A DNA stretch of 9,714 nt from Acidimicrobiia bacterium (GCA_023262065.1 JALRDW010000068.1:1-9714), one strand, 5' to 3'. Shown: positions 1 through 7,297, counted from the first letter of the stretch. The notes: generated by a model not told the origin, from the letters alone. Numbers and translations are program-made.

Positions 1-1327
1 CGGTGACGTGACCCCACTGCCGCCGGATCGATCCGTCGGCCGGGATCCCGGCGGGCCACGACGCGATGAACGGCACCGAGTGACCGCCGCGATGGGTGTT
101 GATCTTGTAGAGCCGGAACGGGGTGCTCGAGGCCATCGCCCATCCGCGCGGGTAGTGCGGTGTGGTCCGCGGCCCCCCGAGCAGATCGATCCGGGCGTGG
201 TCGGCCTCCACGTCGTCACCTTGGAGCAGGTGCACGTAGTACGAGGTGGTGCCGACCTCCTCGCCCTCCCGCGACGCCCCGTTGTCGGACGTGAAGATGA
301 ACAGGGTGTCGTCGAGCTCGCCGAGCTGCTCGAGTGCGGCGACGAGCCGTCCGACGTTCTGGTCGATGTTGTCGACCATGCCCGCGTACACCGCCATGTG
401 GCGCGCGAACAGCTCCCGTTCCTGTGCGCTGAGGGTGTCCCACGCCACGACGTCGTGCTGCGGTTCGGTGTTCCGCGGGGCCACCTCGGTGCCCGGCTCC
501 ACGATGCCGAGCTCCTGCTGGCGTGCGAAACGCTCAGCCCGGAGTGCGTCCCAGCCCGCGTGGTACCGATCCCGGTAGCGGTCGATGTCGGCGGCCTTCG
601 CCTGGAGGGGTGCGTGCACCGCGCCGTGCGCGAAGTACAGGAAGAACGGCTGCTCCGGGTTCGAGGCCTTGCGCTCACGGATCATCGAGATCGCGCGGTC
701 GGTGAGGTCGTCGGTGAGGTAGTAGCCCTCGGGGTACTCATCGAGTTCGACCGGGCTGTTGTCCTGCGTGAGCCGGTGCGGCTGGTGGAGGTTGGTGAAC
801 GCATCGAGGAAGCCGTAGAAGCGGTCGAAGCCCCGCTGGCACGGCCAGGAGTGCTGGGGTCCGGCGGCCGACGCGTCGGAGTCCTTGCAGAGGTGCCACT
901 TGCCGACCATGAGGGTCGCGTACCCGCGGGCTCGGAGGCCCTCGGCGAGGGTCTCGACCGTGTCGGGCAGTTCCATCGAGTACCCGGGGAACCCGGCGTC
1001 CGAGTGGGCCACCGAGCCGAACCCGGCCCGGTGCGGACTGAGTCCGGTGAGGAGCGCGGCGCGGGTCGGGGAGCACATCGGCGTGGAGTGGAAGTCCGTC
1101 ATGCGCACGCCGCGCGCCGCGAGCGCGTCGAGGTGCGGCGTCCTGATCTCGGAGCCGTAGCACCCGAGGTCGGCGAAGCCGAGGTCGTCGGCGAGCATCA
1201 CGACGACGTTCGGTGCGCCCCGCCGGGGGACCGGACGTTCCGGCCACCAGCCCTCGGAGCCGGCGAACGTACGGCCGACCCGTCCGGGGAAGTCGGGGTA
1301 GGCGCGGGGGGAGAACGGGTCCGTCAC
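1..1327 (-). CDS. Type I sulfatase (arylsulfatase family), 3' end beyond window
   Basis: Sulfate ester hydrolase of the formylglycine-dependent alkaline-phosphatase superfamily. The minus frame is open from GTG at 1327 to the left edge (442 residues), so the C-terminus is missing. Visible motifs: metal-binding ADD near residues 46-48; the formylglycine motif CSPTR at 85-89, with Cys85 as the residue oxidised to formylglycine; GKWH at 142-145; HAPLQ near 238-242; and SDNG at 347-350, a further metal-site motif. There is no signal peptide, so the enzyme is probably cytoplasmic, which suits modification by a formylglycine-generating enzyme; none is encoded here. GTG at 1327 is chosen because TACCGT lies 7 bases before it and no Shine-Dalgarno is present; an in-frame GTG at 1348 is the alternative. 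The gene diverges from the flavoprotein at 1366. The family is certain; the substrate (aryl, steroid or sugar sulfate) is unknown. Confidence 0.93.
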   Translation of the reverse strand, partial: MTDPFSPRAYPDFPGRVGRTFAGSEGWWPERPVPRRGAPNVVVMLADDLGFADLGCYGSEIRTPHLDALAARGVRMTDFHSTPMCSPTRAALLTGLSPHRAGFGSVAHSDAGFPGYSMELPDTVETLAEGLRARGYATLMVGKWHLCKDSDASAAGPQHSWPCQRGFDRFYGFLDAFTNLHQPHRLTQDNSPVELDEYPEGYYLTDDLTDRAISMIRERKASNPEQPFFLYFAHGAVHAPLQAKAADIDRYRDRYHAGWDALRAERFARQQELGIVEPGTEVAPRNTEPQHDVVAWDTLSAQERELFARHMAVYAGMVDNIDQNVGRLVAALEQLGELDDTLFIFTSDNGASREGEEVGTTSYYVHLLQGDDVEADHARIDLLGGPRTTPHYPRGWAMASSTPFRLYKINTHRGGHSVPFIASWPAGIPADGSIRRQWGHVT

Positions 1328-1334
1328 GGGTGCG

Positions 1335-1340
1335 ACGGTA
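1335..1340 (-). promoter_or_regulatory. Putative -10 element of the sulfatase gene
   Basis: On the minus strand TACCGT lies 7 bases upstream of the GTG at 1327. It fits the actinobacterial TAnnnT -10 pattern and would place transcription start at or next to the start codon. No Shine-Dalgarno sequence and no clear -35 element are seen. This is inferred from spacing only. Confidence 0.4.
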
Positions 1341-1353
1341 GCGCCCACGTCCC

Positions 1354-1359
1354 TATGCT
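1354..1359 (+). promoter_or_regulatory. Putative -10 element of the flavoprotein gene (leaderless)
   Basis: TATGCT lies exactly 6 bases before the ATG at 1366, so transcription would begin on the A of the start codon. The preceding bases are pyrimidine-rich with no Shine-Dalgarno, which supports a leaderless mRNA. It sits only 13 bases from the opposing sulfatase -10, so the two promoters probably compete for polymerase or share an operator. Confidence 0.5.
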
Positions 1360-1365
1360 CGCCCC

Positions 1366-2526
1366 ATGACGACGACCGCTCCGACCGCCGATCCCGTCGC
1401 CCGCGCCCGGGCCCTGCGCGACCTCATCGAGGCGGAGGCGCGCACCACCGAGCACGCCCGCACCATGACCCCGCGCGTGGTCGATGCGCTGCGGGACGCC
1501 GGGTTGTTCTGGGTGCAGGTGCCCGCCGTGCTCGGCGGGGGTGAGGTCGACATCCGCACCGCCCTCGCCGTGTTCGAGGAGCTCGCCTACGCCGACGGCT
1601 CCACCGGGTGGTCGCTCATGGCGAACGCCACGAGCTCCTGCTTCGCGGGCATCTACCTCGAGGATGCCGCGGTGCAGGCGATGTTCGGGGCCGATGGCCT
1701 CGGGATCCACGCGGGCATGCTCGGACCGATCGGTTCGGGTGTGCGCGACGGCGACGCCTACGTGGTGGACGGGGAGTACCGGTTCGGCAGCGGCTGTGCC
1801 CACTCCACCTGGTTCGGTGCGGGCTTCATGGAGACTCGGGACGGCGAACCCGTGGTCGCCGAGTCGGGCATGCCGGCCATGCGGGTCGCCTTCGTCCCCC
1901 GGGACCACGTGGAGCTGCGCGACGGCTGGCACGTGCTCGGGCTCCAGGGCACCGGGTCGTTCGACTACGCGGTGCACGCCGAGCGGGTCGATCCCGCGTT
2001 CACGTTCCCGCTGCTCGAGGCGGAGCAGCGTCGCGGCGGTGCGAACTTCCGCATCGGCCTGTTCGGCATCACCGCGGGCGGGCACGCGGGGTTCGCGCTC
2101 GGGGTGGGGCGGCGGGCCCTCGACGAGGTGCTCGACATCGCGCGCCGCAAGCAGCGCCTCGGCGGGGACCCGATCGCCGAGCAGCAGTTGTTCCTCCACG
2201 ATTTCGCGATGCACGACGGCGCGATGCGCGCAGCGCGAGCGTTCACCTTCGAGGCGTTCGAGCGGGCCGAAGCCACGGCCCATGCCGAGGGGGCGCCGAC
2301 GCCGGTCGAGGCCCAGCGCATGCGGCAGGCCACGACGTACGCCACCCGGGTCGCGGCCGACGCAGCGCGCTTCGCCTACACGTGGGCCGGATCGGACGGC
2401 CTGCGCGAGCCGAGCGTGGTCGGTCGGTGCTTCCGCGACATCTCGGCCGGCACCCAGCACCTCTACGTGGACAACAACACGCTCACCGGGTACACGCAGA
2501 CGCTGCTCGCCTTCGGCGACGACTGA
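1366..2526 (+). CDS. Acyl-CoA dehydrogenase-fold flavin-dependent monooxygenase (HsaA-like group)
   Basis: A 386-residue flavoprotein with the full acyl-CoA dehydrogenase fold. An N-terminal helical domain comes first (about 10-115), then a beta domain with GSGCAHSTW at 141-149 and GLQGTGS at 192-198, then a C-terminal helical domain of the acyl-CoA dehydrogenase type 2 kind ending in RDISAGTQH at 357-365. The SGC-H-W pattern and the arginine/histidine-rich C-terminal signature resemble two-component flavin hydroxylases such as HsaA and DszC rather than beta-oxidation dehydrogenases. By family analogy it would use reduced FMN or FAD from a separate reductase and O2 to hydroxylate a substrate; no reductase lies in the window. 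The start is fixed by a -10-like hexamer 6 bases upstream. The gene ends one base before the convergent P450 gene. A true dehydrogenase is the alternative; fold confidence is high, reaction confidence moderate. Confidence 0.88.
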   Translation: MTTTAPTADPVARARALRDLIEAEARTTEHARTMTPRVVDALRDAGLFWVQVPAVLGGGEVDIRTALAVFEELAYADGSTGWSLMANATSSCFAGIYLEDAAVQAMFGADGLGIHAGMLGPIGSGVRDGDAYVVDGEYRFGSGCAHSTWFGAGFMETRDGEPVVAESGMPAMRVAFVPRDHVELRDGWHVLGLQGTGSFDYAVHAERVDPAFTFPLLEAEQRRGGANFRIGLFGITAGGHAGFALGVGRRALDEVLDIARRKQRLGGDPIAEQQLFLHDFAMHDGAMRAARAFTFEAFERAEATAHAEGAPTPVEAQRMRQATTYATRVAADAARFAYTWAGSDGLREPSVVGRCFRDISAGTQHLYVDNNTLTGYTQTLLAFGDD

Positions 2527-2527
2527 G

Positions 2528-3751
2528 TCAGGCGAGGCGGACCGGGAGGCGCTCGAGGCCCCGCAGGGTGAACCCGCGCCAGGGCGGGTCGACCTCGGCG
2601 GGCTCGATGGTGGCGAACCGATCGAGGAGGGCGGCGAACACCGCGGGGCCCTCGGCCCGGGCCAGGTGCGCGCCGAGGCAGTGGTGGATGCCGAACCCGA
2701 ACGACAGCGGTTGGTTGTCGGTGCGGGTGATGTCGAAGGTCTCGGGGTCCGGGAACCGGAGCGGATCGCGGTTCGCGCCGCCGAGGAACTCCACGACCGT
2801 GGACCCGGCCGGGATGGCGCTCCCGCCGATCTCGACCTCCTCGAACACGTAGCGGGCGTCGAGTTGCACCGGCGACTCGTAGCGGAGCGCCTCCTCGATG
2901 AACCCGGGCAGGTGACCGGCGTCCTCGCGCAGCAGGGCGAGCTGGGCCGGATGGCGCATGAGCAGCCACAGCCCGTTGCCGATGAGGTTGGTCGTCGTCT
3001 CGAACCCCGCCGCGAACAGCAGCACCATCGTCGTGATGAGCTCGTTCTCGGTGAGGCGGTCACCCGCCTCCTCGACCGCGATGAGGGCCGAGAGGAGGTC
3101 GTCCTCGGGTGCGGCGCGCTTCCGGGCCACGAGCTCGGTGAAGTAGGCCCGCATGCGTGCGCCGGCATCGAGACCCCGCTCGTACGCCTCCGGTGCCGCG
3201 CCGACCTCGAGCAGGACGACGATGTCGCGCACGACGTCGCGGAACGCCTCCCGTTCATCGGCGGGCACCCCCACGAGTTCGCTGATGACGGTGGCCGGGA
3301 GCCGCCAGGCCAGGGCCTCCATGATGTCGACCGTGCCCTCGGCGGCCATCCGATCGAGCAGCGGCGCCGTGAGTTCGTCGATGCGGGGCCGCAGGTCCTC
3401 GATGCGCTTCGGGGTGAACTCCCGGGCGATGAGGCCGCGCAGGCGGGTGTGGTCGGGCGGGTTGAGGAACAGGATCGAGCGGGTGCCGGGCTCCTCGGCG
3501 TCGACCGCCCGGCGGCGCGCACCGCCCCGGCCGTCGAGCGACGGCGGCTCGACCTCGGGTGGCGTCTTGCCGAGGCGACCGTCGAGGAGCGCGGTGCGGC
3601 AGTCCTCGAACCGTGAGAGGTACCAGAGGCCGCCCGGTCCGCGGTGCACCGGTGCCTGTTCGCGTAGCGCGCGGTAGCGCGGGTACGGGTCGCGCTTGCC
3701 CTCCGGGGTCCCGAAGATCTCGGCGATGAGGGCGTCCGGGTGCTGGGTCAT
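2528..3751 (-). CDS. Cytochrome P450
   Basis: A soluble bacterial cytochrome P450 of 407 residues, normal for the family, with no membrane anchor. Seen in order: the C-helix HTRLR at 101-105; the I-helix AAGFETT at 247-253, with the E251/T252 acid-alcohol pair for O2 activation; the K-helix ExxR at E287-R290; and the heme loop FGFGIHHCLG at 351-360 with Cys358 as heme ligand. It should hydroxylate an organic substrate using electrons from a ferredoxin and reductase not encoded here. ATG at 3751 is preferred over an in-frame start at 3820 because GAGG lies 6 bases upstream of it and because the longer form would overlap the upstream gene and add a charged, non-conserved extension. It is the last gene of the four-gene run, 31 bases after the PhyH gene. 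The substrate is unknown; fatty acyl, terpenoid or steroid are all possible. Confidence 0.97.
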   Translation of the reverse strand: MTQHPDALIAEIFGTPEGKRDPYPRYRALREQAPVHRGPGGLWYLSRFEDCRTALLDGRLGKTPPEVEPPSLDGRGGARRRAVDAEEPGTRSILFLNPPDHTRLRGLIAREFTPKRIEDLRPRIDELTAPLLDRMAAEGTVDIMEALAWRLPATVISELVGVPADEREAFRDVVRDIVVLLEVGAAPEAYERGLDAGARMRAYFTELVARKRAAPEDDLLSALIAVEEAGDRLTENELITTMVLLFAAGFETTTNLIGNGLWLLMRHPAQLALLREDAGHLPGFIEEALRYESPVQLDARYVFEEVEIGGSAIPAGSTVVEFLGGANRDPLRFPDPETFDITRTDNQPLSFGFGIHHCLGAHLARAEGPAVFAALLDRFATIEPAEVDPPWRGFTLRGLERLPVRLA

Positions 3752-3757
3752 CGAGCG

Positions 3758-3761
3758 CCTC
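3758..3761 (-). promoter_or_regulatory. Ribosome binding site of the P450 gene
   Basis: On the minus strand GAGG lies 6 bases before the ATG at 3751. It is the clearest Shine-Dalgarno in the window. It belongs to an operon-internal gene, in contrast to the leaderless-looking first genes, and it decides the P450 start. Confidence 0.55.
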
Positions 3762-3782
3762 GAGGGTCCGCGGTCGGGAGGG

Positions 3783-4550
3783 TCAGCGTCGCGCGTTCTT
3801 GACGAAGTCGTCGACCCCATGGCCCGGCGCGAGGGGGACCCCCGAGTACCAACCGCCCCGCAGGTGCCGACGCACGCCGCCCGGTGGGTCCTCGGTGGCC
3901 CGGGCGGCCGAGTGCCAGAGGTCGGCGTCGTGGAGCAGCACGTCGCCGTGCTCGCAGTACAGCGCCCGCTCGCCCGGGACCCGTTCGAACCCGGGCGGTA
4001 TCCCGTCGGTCGGTCCGCGGTGGCTGCCGGGGACGACCCGGAGGAAGCCGTTGGCGGGTGAGGTCGGATCGAGGTGGATCGTGAACGCGGTCGACGGCCA
4101 GATGTCGAGGTGGGGTCCGGACTGCCGGTCGGTGTGCCACCCGATGCGCGAGTACCCGGAGGTCGGGCCGGGCCGGGCGTCCTGGTACACGACGCCGAAC
4201 CGCTCCCGGTCGAGCAGCCAGGCCTCCGGTCCGAGGATGGCGCGCACCACCGCGGTCACCGCCGCCGCATGCACCATCGAGTCGGCCACGGCCGAGTGTC
4301 GGGTCGCGTAGTACACGTAGTTGACCGTGCGCTCGTCGCTCCGGGCCACGGTCGGATCGTCGAGCACGGTGTCATCGTGCTGATCCGTCAACTCCCTGGC
4401 GAGCACGGCCCGCTGGAGGCGTTCCATGTCCGCGGTGAGTTCCGCGAGTTCGGCGTCGGTATGCACGCCGCGCAGCACCACGTACCCGGCGGCCCGGTAG
4501 TGCTCCACCGCAGCGTCGACCTCACCGGGTGCGAACGCGTCCGACGTCAC
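3783..4550 (-). CDS. Phytanoyl-CoA dioxygenase (PhyH) family Fe(II)/2-oxoglutarate oxygenase
   Basis: A 255-residue non-heme iron oxygenase of the PhyH family, which couples 2-oxoglutarate decarboxylation to substrate hydroxylation. The facial triad is visible: HTD at 139-141 gives H139 and D141, and the distal histidine is H213 in LWHSAAR. An arginine at 227 or 228 would bind 2-oxoglutarate. The family signature ANGFLRVVPGSH occupies 166-177, and GDVLLHDADLWH leads into the distal histidine. Length is slightly short of human PhyH but normal for bacterial members. The GTG start at 4550 overlaps the stop codon of the ligase gene as GTGA, so translation is probably coupled. Next to an acyl-CoA ligase, a hydroxylase of an acyl-CoA or free acid is plausible, but the family also acts on many secondary metabolites. 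Confidence 0.92.
   Translation of the reverse strand: MTSDAFAPGEVDAAVEHYRAAGYVVLRGVHTDAELAELTADMERLQRAVLARELTDQHDDTVLDDPTVARSDERTVNYVYYATRHSAVADSMVHAAAVTAVVRAILGPEAWLLDRERFGVVYQDARPGPTSGYSRIGWHTDRQSGPHLDIWPSTAFTIHLDPTSPANGFLRVVPGSHRGPTDGIPPGFERVPGERALYCEHGDVLLHDADLWHSAARATEDPPGGVRRHLRGGWYSGVPLAPGHGVDDFVKNARR
4547..4550 (-). promoter_or_regulatory. GTGA stop/start overlap coupling ligase and PhyH genes
   Basis: On the minus strand the ligase stop TGA (4549-4547) overlaps the PhyH start GTG (4550-4548). This 4-base arrangement is typical of translational coupling and implies that the two proteins are made from one message in related amounts. A weak G-rich stretch precedes it inside the ligase gene. 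Confidence 0.75.
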
Positions 4551-6082
4551 GGCGCCCCCAGCAGTTCCGCGACCTGCTCGCGCAGGACGTGTTTCATGAC
4601 CTTGCCCGACGTGTTGCGGGGCAGCGACTCCACGAACACGACGTGGCGTGGCTTCTTGTAGGACGCGAGGTGCTGGCGGGACACGTCGATCACCTGTTCC
4701 GCGTCGATCGGCACGCCGGGCCGGGTGACGACTGCGGCGCAGACCACCTCGCCCCAGTGGTCGTCGGGCACACCGACGACCGCCACCTCGAGCACGCCGG
4801 GGTGGCGGTGCAGCACCTCCTCGACCTCGCGGGAGGCCACGTTCTCCCCGCCGCTCACGATGATGTCCTTCTTCCGGTCGACGATGGTGAGGAGCCCCTC
4901 GGTGTCGAGCCGGCCGAGGTCACCCGTGCGCAGCCACCCGTCCACCAGCGTGGCGGCCGTGGCCTCCGGGTCCTCCCAGTACCCCGCGAACACCTGGGGT
5001 CCGTGCACGGCGATCTCGCCCGTCGTGCCGATCGGGAGGTCGATGAGGTCGACGGCCTCGGCATCGACGATCCGCACGGCGGCCAGCGGTCCGGGTCGGC
5101 CCGCGGCGTGCAGCAGGTGCGGCTCGTCGGCGACGCCCCGGCGGTGCTCGGCCGCGCCGAGGAAGACCGCGTTGCCCCCCAGTTCGGTCATGCCGTACCC
5201 CTGGGCGAAGTCGCACTCCCAGCGCTCCATCGCGCGCCGCAGCACCTCGGCCGGCACCGCCGCGGACCCGTAGGCGATCTGGCGGAGGCTGGCCAGCGCA
5301 CTCGGCGTGGCGTCGGGGTGCTCGAGCAGGGCCGAGACCATGGTGGGTGCGAGCGACGTGTTCGACACCCGATGGGCGAGCGTGAGCGCGATGAACTCGT
5401 CGGGGTCGAACCGCCGCACGAGGACGACCGGTCGCGCGTGCATGTGCATGATGAGGAGGTTGTACCCGGCCACGTGGCAGAGCGCGAACGCGAGCAGGTA
5501 GACGTCGTCGGGTGCGACCGGTCGCCCGAGGGCGGTGTTGGTCGCGGCGGCCACCATCGCCCGGTGGGTGAGGAGCGCGCCCTTCGGGGTGCCGGTCGTT
5601 CCGCTGGTGAACAGCACCCAGGCCAGGTCGGCGTCCGTCGGATCGGGGAGGTCGACCATCGGGGGGTCGGCGGTGAACGCGTCGTAGGTGGGGTCGGGCC
5701 CGTCGATCGTGACGACCGTGCGCACCGTCGAACCGTCGAGGCGGGGGCGGAGGGCCTCGACGAGTGCGGTCTCGCCGATGAGCGTCGTGGCCCGGGTGCG
5801 GGCGATCTGGTCGGCCCACTCGCTCGGGTGGAGCCGATAGTTGAGCGGGACCAGCACGCGACCGGCGCGGGGTACCGCGTAGTAGGCGTCGACGAACGGG
5901 AGCGTGTTCTCCGAGAGGAACGCGATGCGGTCGCCCGGTGCCGTGACCGCGGCGACGGCGCGGGCCAGACGATCGACCCGGTCCGACAGCTCGGCGAAGG
6001 TCACCGTGGCGCCGTCGACCAGCACTGCGGGCGCGTCGGGTGATCGGACCGTCGCGCGCAGGAGGAGGTCGTGGATGCGCAC
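4547..6082 (-). CDS. AMP-forming acyl-CoA synthetase/ligase (ANL superfamily)
   Basis: A 511-residue adenylate-forming ligase that would convert a carboxylic acid, ATP and CoA to acyl-CoA, AMP and pyrophosphate. All core motifs are intact: the P-loop FTSGTTGTPKG at 158-168; YGMTE at 296-300; the ribose-binding D388 in WLRTGDLG (383-390); the hinge DRKKD at 402-406 followed by GGEN at 411-414; and the catalytic lysine K494 in TSGK. Length fits medium/long-chain or aryl/fatty-acid CoA ligases; no carrier-protein domain follows, so it is not a synthetase module. It has no signal peptide and is cytoplasmic. The GTG start at 6082 follows the hydrolase stop by 11 bases, with only a weak distant GGAG, and its end overlaps the PhyH gene. 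It probably activates the acid that the downstream oxygenases act on. Acid specificity cannot be read from sequence alone. Confidence 0.95.
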   Translation of the reverse strand: MRIHDLLLRATVRSPDAPAVLVDGATVTFAELSDRVDRLARAVAAVTAPGDRIAFLSENTLPFVDAYYAVPRAGRVLVPLNYRLHPSEWADQIARTRATTLIGETALVEALRPRLDGSTVRTVVTIDGPDPTYDAFTADPPMVDLPDPTDADLAWVLFTSGTTGTPKGALLTHRAMVAAATNTALGRPVAPDDVYLLAFALCHVAGYNLLIMHMHARPVVLVRRFDPDEFIALTLAHRVSNTSLAPTMVSALLEHPDATPSALASLRQIAYGSAAVPAEVLRRAMERWECDFAQGYGMTELGGNAVFLGAAEHRRGVADEPHLLHAAGRPGPLAAVRIVDAEAVDLIDLPIGTTGEIAVHGPQVFAGYWEDPEATAATLVDGWLRTGDLGRLDTEGLLTIVDRKKDIIVSGGENVASREVEEVLHRHPGVLEVAVVGVPDDHWGEVVCAAVVTRPGVPIDAEQVIDVSRQHLASYKKPRHVVFVESLPRNTSGKVMKHVLREQVAELLGAP

Positions 6083-6093
6083 GACGCCCCGGA

Positions 6094-7260
6094 CTACTCC
6101 GCCGTCTCGACCGAGAACTGCACGCCCGGCTGGCCCGCGGCGAACTCCGGCGTGAGGTAGGCCTCGTACGCGGGTTGCCCGGCGAGCTGCGTGAGCAGGA
6201 ACGCGACCGTGTACTCCTCGATGAGGCGGTTCGCCCGTCCGATCGGCATGAGGCCGGGGGCGCAGCCGGTCTTCGCGTACTCCTCGACCGTCGTGACGAG
6301 GATCTCCGGGGCGTCCGGGAACTGCGACTTCAGCGACTGGTAGTAGCAGACGTCATCGAACGAGTGGTGGGCTGCGTTCTCGAGATCGACCCGGTAGAGC
6401 GGTCGACCCGGGATGAGCTCCCACGGCCGCTCGGTGTTGTCCTCGATCGTCGTCGTGGTGTCCTTCGTGCCGCTGATGAGCATCGTCGGCACATCGAGGC
6501 GCTCGAGCTCCGCGTCGGACATCGGGATGGTGTAGGGCGCGAGGCCGACGACTGCGCGCACCTTCGCGTTCGCCGCGACCCCGCGGTGCCCGGTCGGCGT
6601 GGCGAGGGCGGTGAAGCCGCCGTACGAGTGTCCGATCACGCCGATCGAGTCGGTGCGGATCGACCCGGAGAGCAGGTCGCCGCCGCCGGTGCTCCGAGCG
6701 AGTGCGTCGTCGATGATCGCGGTGACGTCGCTGAGGCGGTTGATCTCGTTCTGGGCCCGTCCGACGGTCTGCCCGGTGACGCCGTCGAGCGCGGTGTTCC
6801 CGGTGTGGTCGGCGGCGATCACCACGAATCCGTGGCTGGCCAGGGTCTCGGTCAGGAAGGAGGAGACGAAGCGCAACCCGCCCGAGCCGTGCGAGTAGAC
6901 GACGAGGGGGGACGGCCCCTTCGTGGACACGGGCAGCCCGCTGTACGCGTTGCGGGCCGGGATCACCACGCCCGGGATGACCGTGTAACCCGCGGTCCGC
7001 GCCCCCTCGGCCCGGCTCGGGTCTGCCGGGTACCAGACGTCGACCGTGAGCGTGCGCCCGGGCTGACCGGCGTTCGGCACCGTGTAGGTGTCGCGCCCGA
7101 CGGCGAACGGTCCGGGACGGTCGGGCCGTGGTCCGGCGGCCGCAGCCCGGGTGCGGGCGTCCTCGGTGCCACCGGAGGGGTTCGCGCCGCAGGCCGTGAG
7201 GGTCGCAGCGGAGGCGAGGACGAGGGAGAGGGCGATGAGGCGGAACGAGGCACGGCGCAC
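6094..7260 (-). CDS. Lipoprotein alpha/beta hydrolase (PAF-acetylhydrolase/dienelactone-hydrolase-like)
   Basis: A secreted, lipid-anchored serine hydrolase of about 388 residues. From GTG at 7260 the N-terminus has the arginines VRR, a hydrophobic stretch and the lipobox LTAC, with the lipidated Cys at residue 24; a Gly/Pro/Arg/Ala-rich linker follows. Numbered from this start, the oxyanion region SHGSGG is at 123-128, the nucleophile elbow GHSYGG at 210-215 with Ser212, the acid is probably D267 in GTKD, and the histidine is H298 or H299 in AAHHSF. Cys305 and Cys333 could form a disulfide, which suits an exported protein. An in-frame GTG at 7290 would add ten residues. I prefer 7260 because it gives a compact signal peptide, a TAGCCT hexamer 8 bases upstream and more room for the divergent cupin promoter. 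First gene of the four-gene run; it likely cleaves an ester outside the membrane. Substrate unknown. Confidence 0.9.
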   Translation of the reverse strand: MRRASFRLIALSLVLASAATLTACGANPSGGTEDARTRAAAAGPRPDRPGPFAVGRDTYTVPNAGQPGRTLTVDVWYPADPSRAEGARTAGYTVIPGVVIPARNAYSGLPVSTKGPSPLVVYSHGSGGLRFVSSFLTETLASHGFVVIAADHTGNTALDGVTGQTVGRAQNEINRLSDVTAIIDDALARSTGGGDLLSGSIRTDSIGVIGHSYGGFTALATPTGHRGVAANAKVRAVVGLAPYTIPMSDAELERLDVPTMLISGTKDTTTTIEDNTERPWELIPGRPLYRVDLENAAHHSFDDVCYYQSLKSQFPDAPEILVTTVEEYAKTGCAPGLMPIGRANRLIEEYTVAFLLTQLAGQPAYEAYLTPEFAAGQPGVQFSVETAE

Positions 7261-7268
7261 GGACCGGG

Positions 7269-7274
7269 AGGCTA
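7269..7274 (-). promoter_or_regulatory. Putative -10 element of the hydrolase operon
   Basis: On the minus strand TAGCCT lies 8 bases before the preferred GTG at 7260. It matches TAnnnT and would give a leader of at most a few bases. No Shine-Dalgarno precedes this GTG. If the true start is 7290 this hexamer would lie inside the gene, so the call depends on the start choice. Confidence 0.3.
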
Positions 7275-7297
7275 CGGCGTCACGGTGCACGAGGTGG

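Noticed and set aside
25..34. GGATCGATCC palindrome
   Set aside because: It lies within the sulfatase coding sequence and is explained by codon choice; no partner repeats or operator context.
8..1369. Plus-strand open frame of 453 codons opposite the sulfatase
   Set aside because: Its product is Arg/Val/Glu-rich with no recognisable motif, and it lies exactly opposite a gene with intact sulfatase motifs. Long antisense frames are expected at this GC content.
1324..3522. Minus-strand open frame of 732 codons spanning the P450 and flavoprotein loci
   Set aside because: It is a shadow frame of the P450 gene that runs on as antisense of the flavoprotein; composition is Arg/Ser/Pro-rich low complexity and it crosses two real genes.
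1484..3616. Plus-strand open frame of 710 codons
   Set aside because: Shadow frame of the flavoprotein continuing antisense through the P450, with no domain signature.
3752..3820. Upstream start of the P450 at 3820
   Set aside because: It would overlap the PhyH gene and add 23 charged residues; ATG at 3751 has a GAGG at 6 bases and begins with a usual P450 N-terminus.
4529..6043. Plus-strand open frame of 504 codons opposite the acyl-CoA ligase
   Set aside because: It mirrors the ligase in the antisense frame; the ligase carries every ANL motif, while this product has none.
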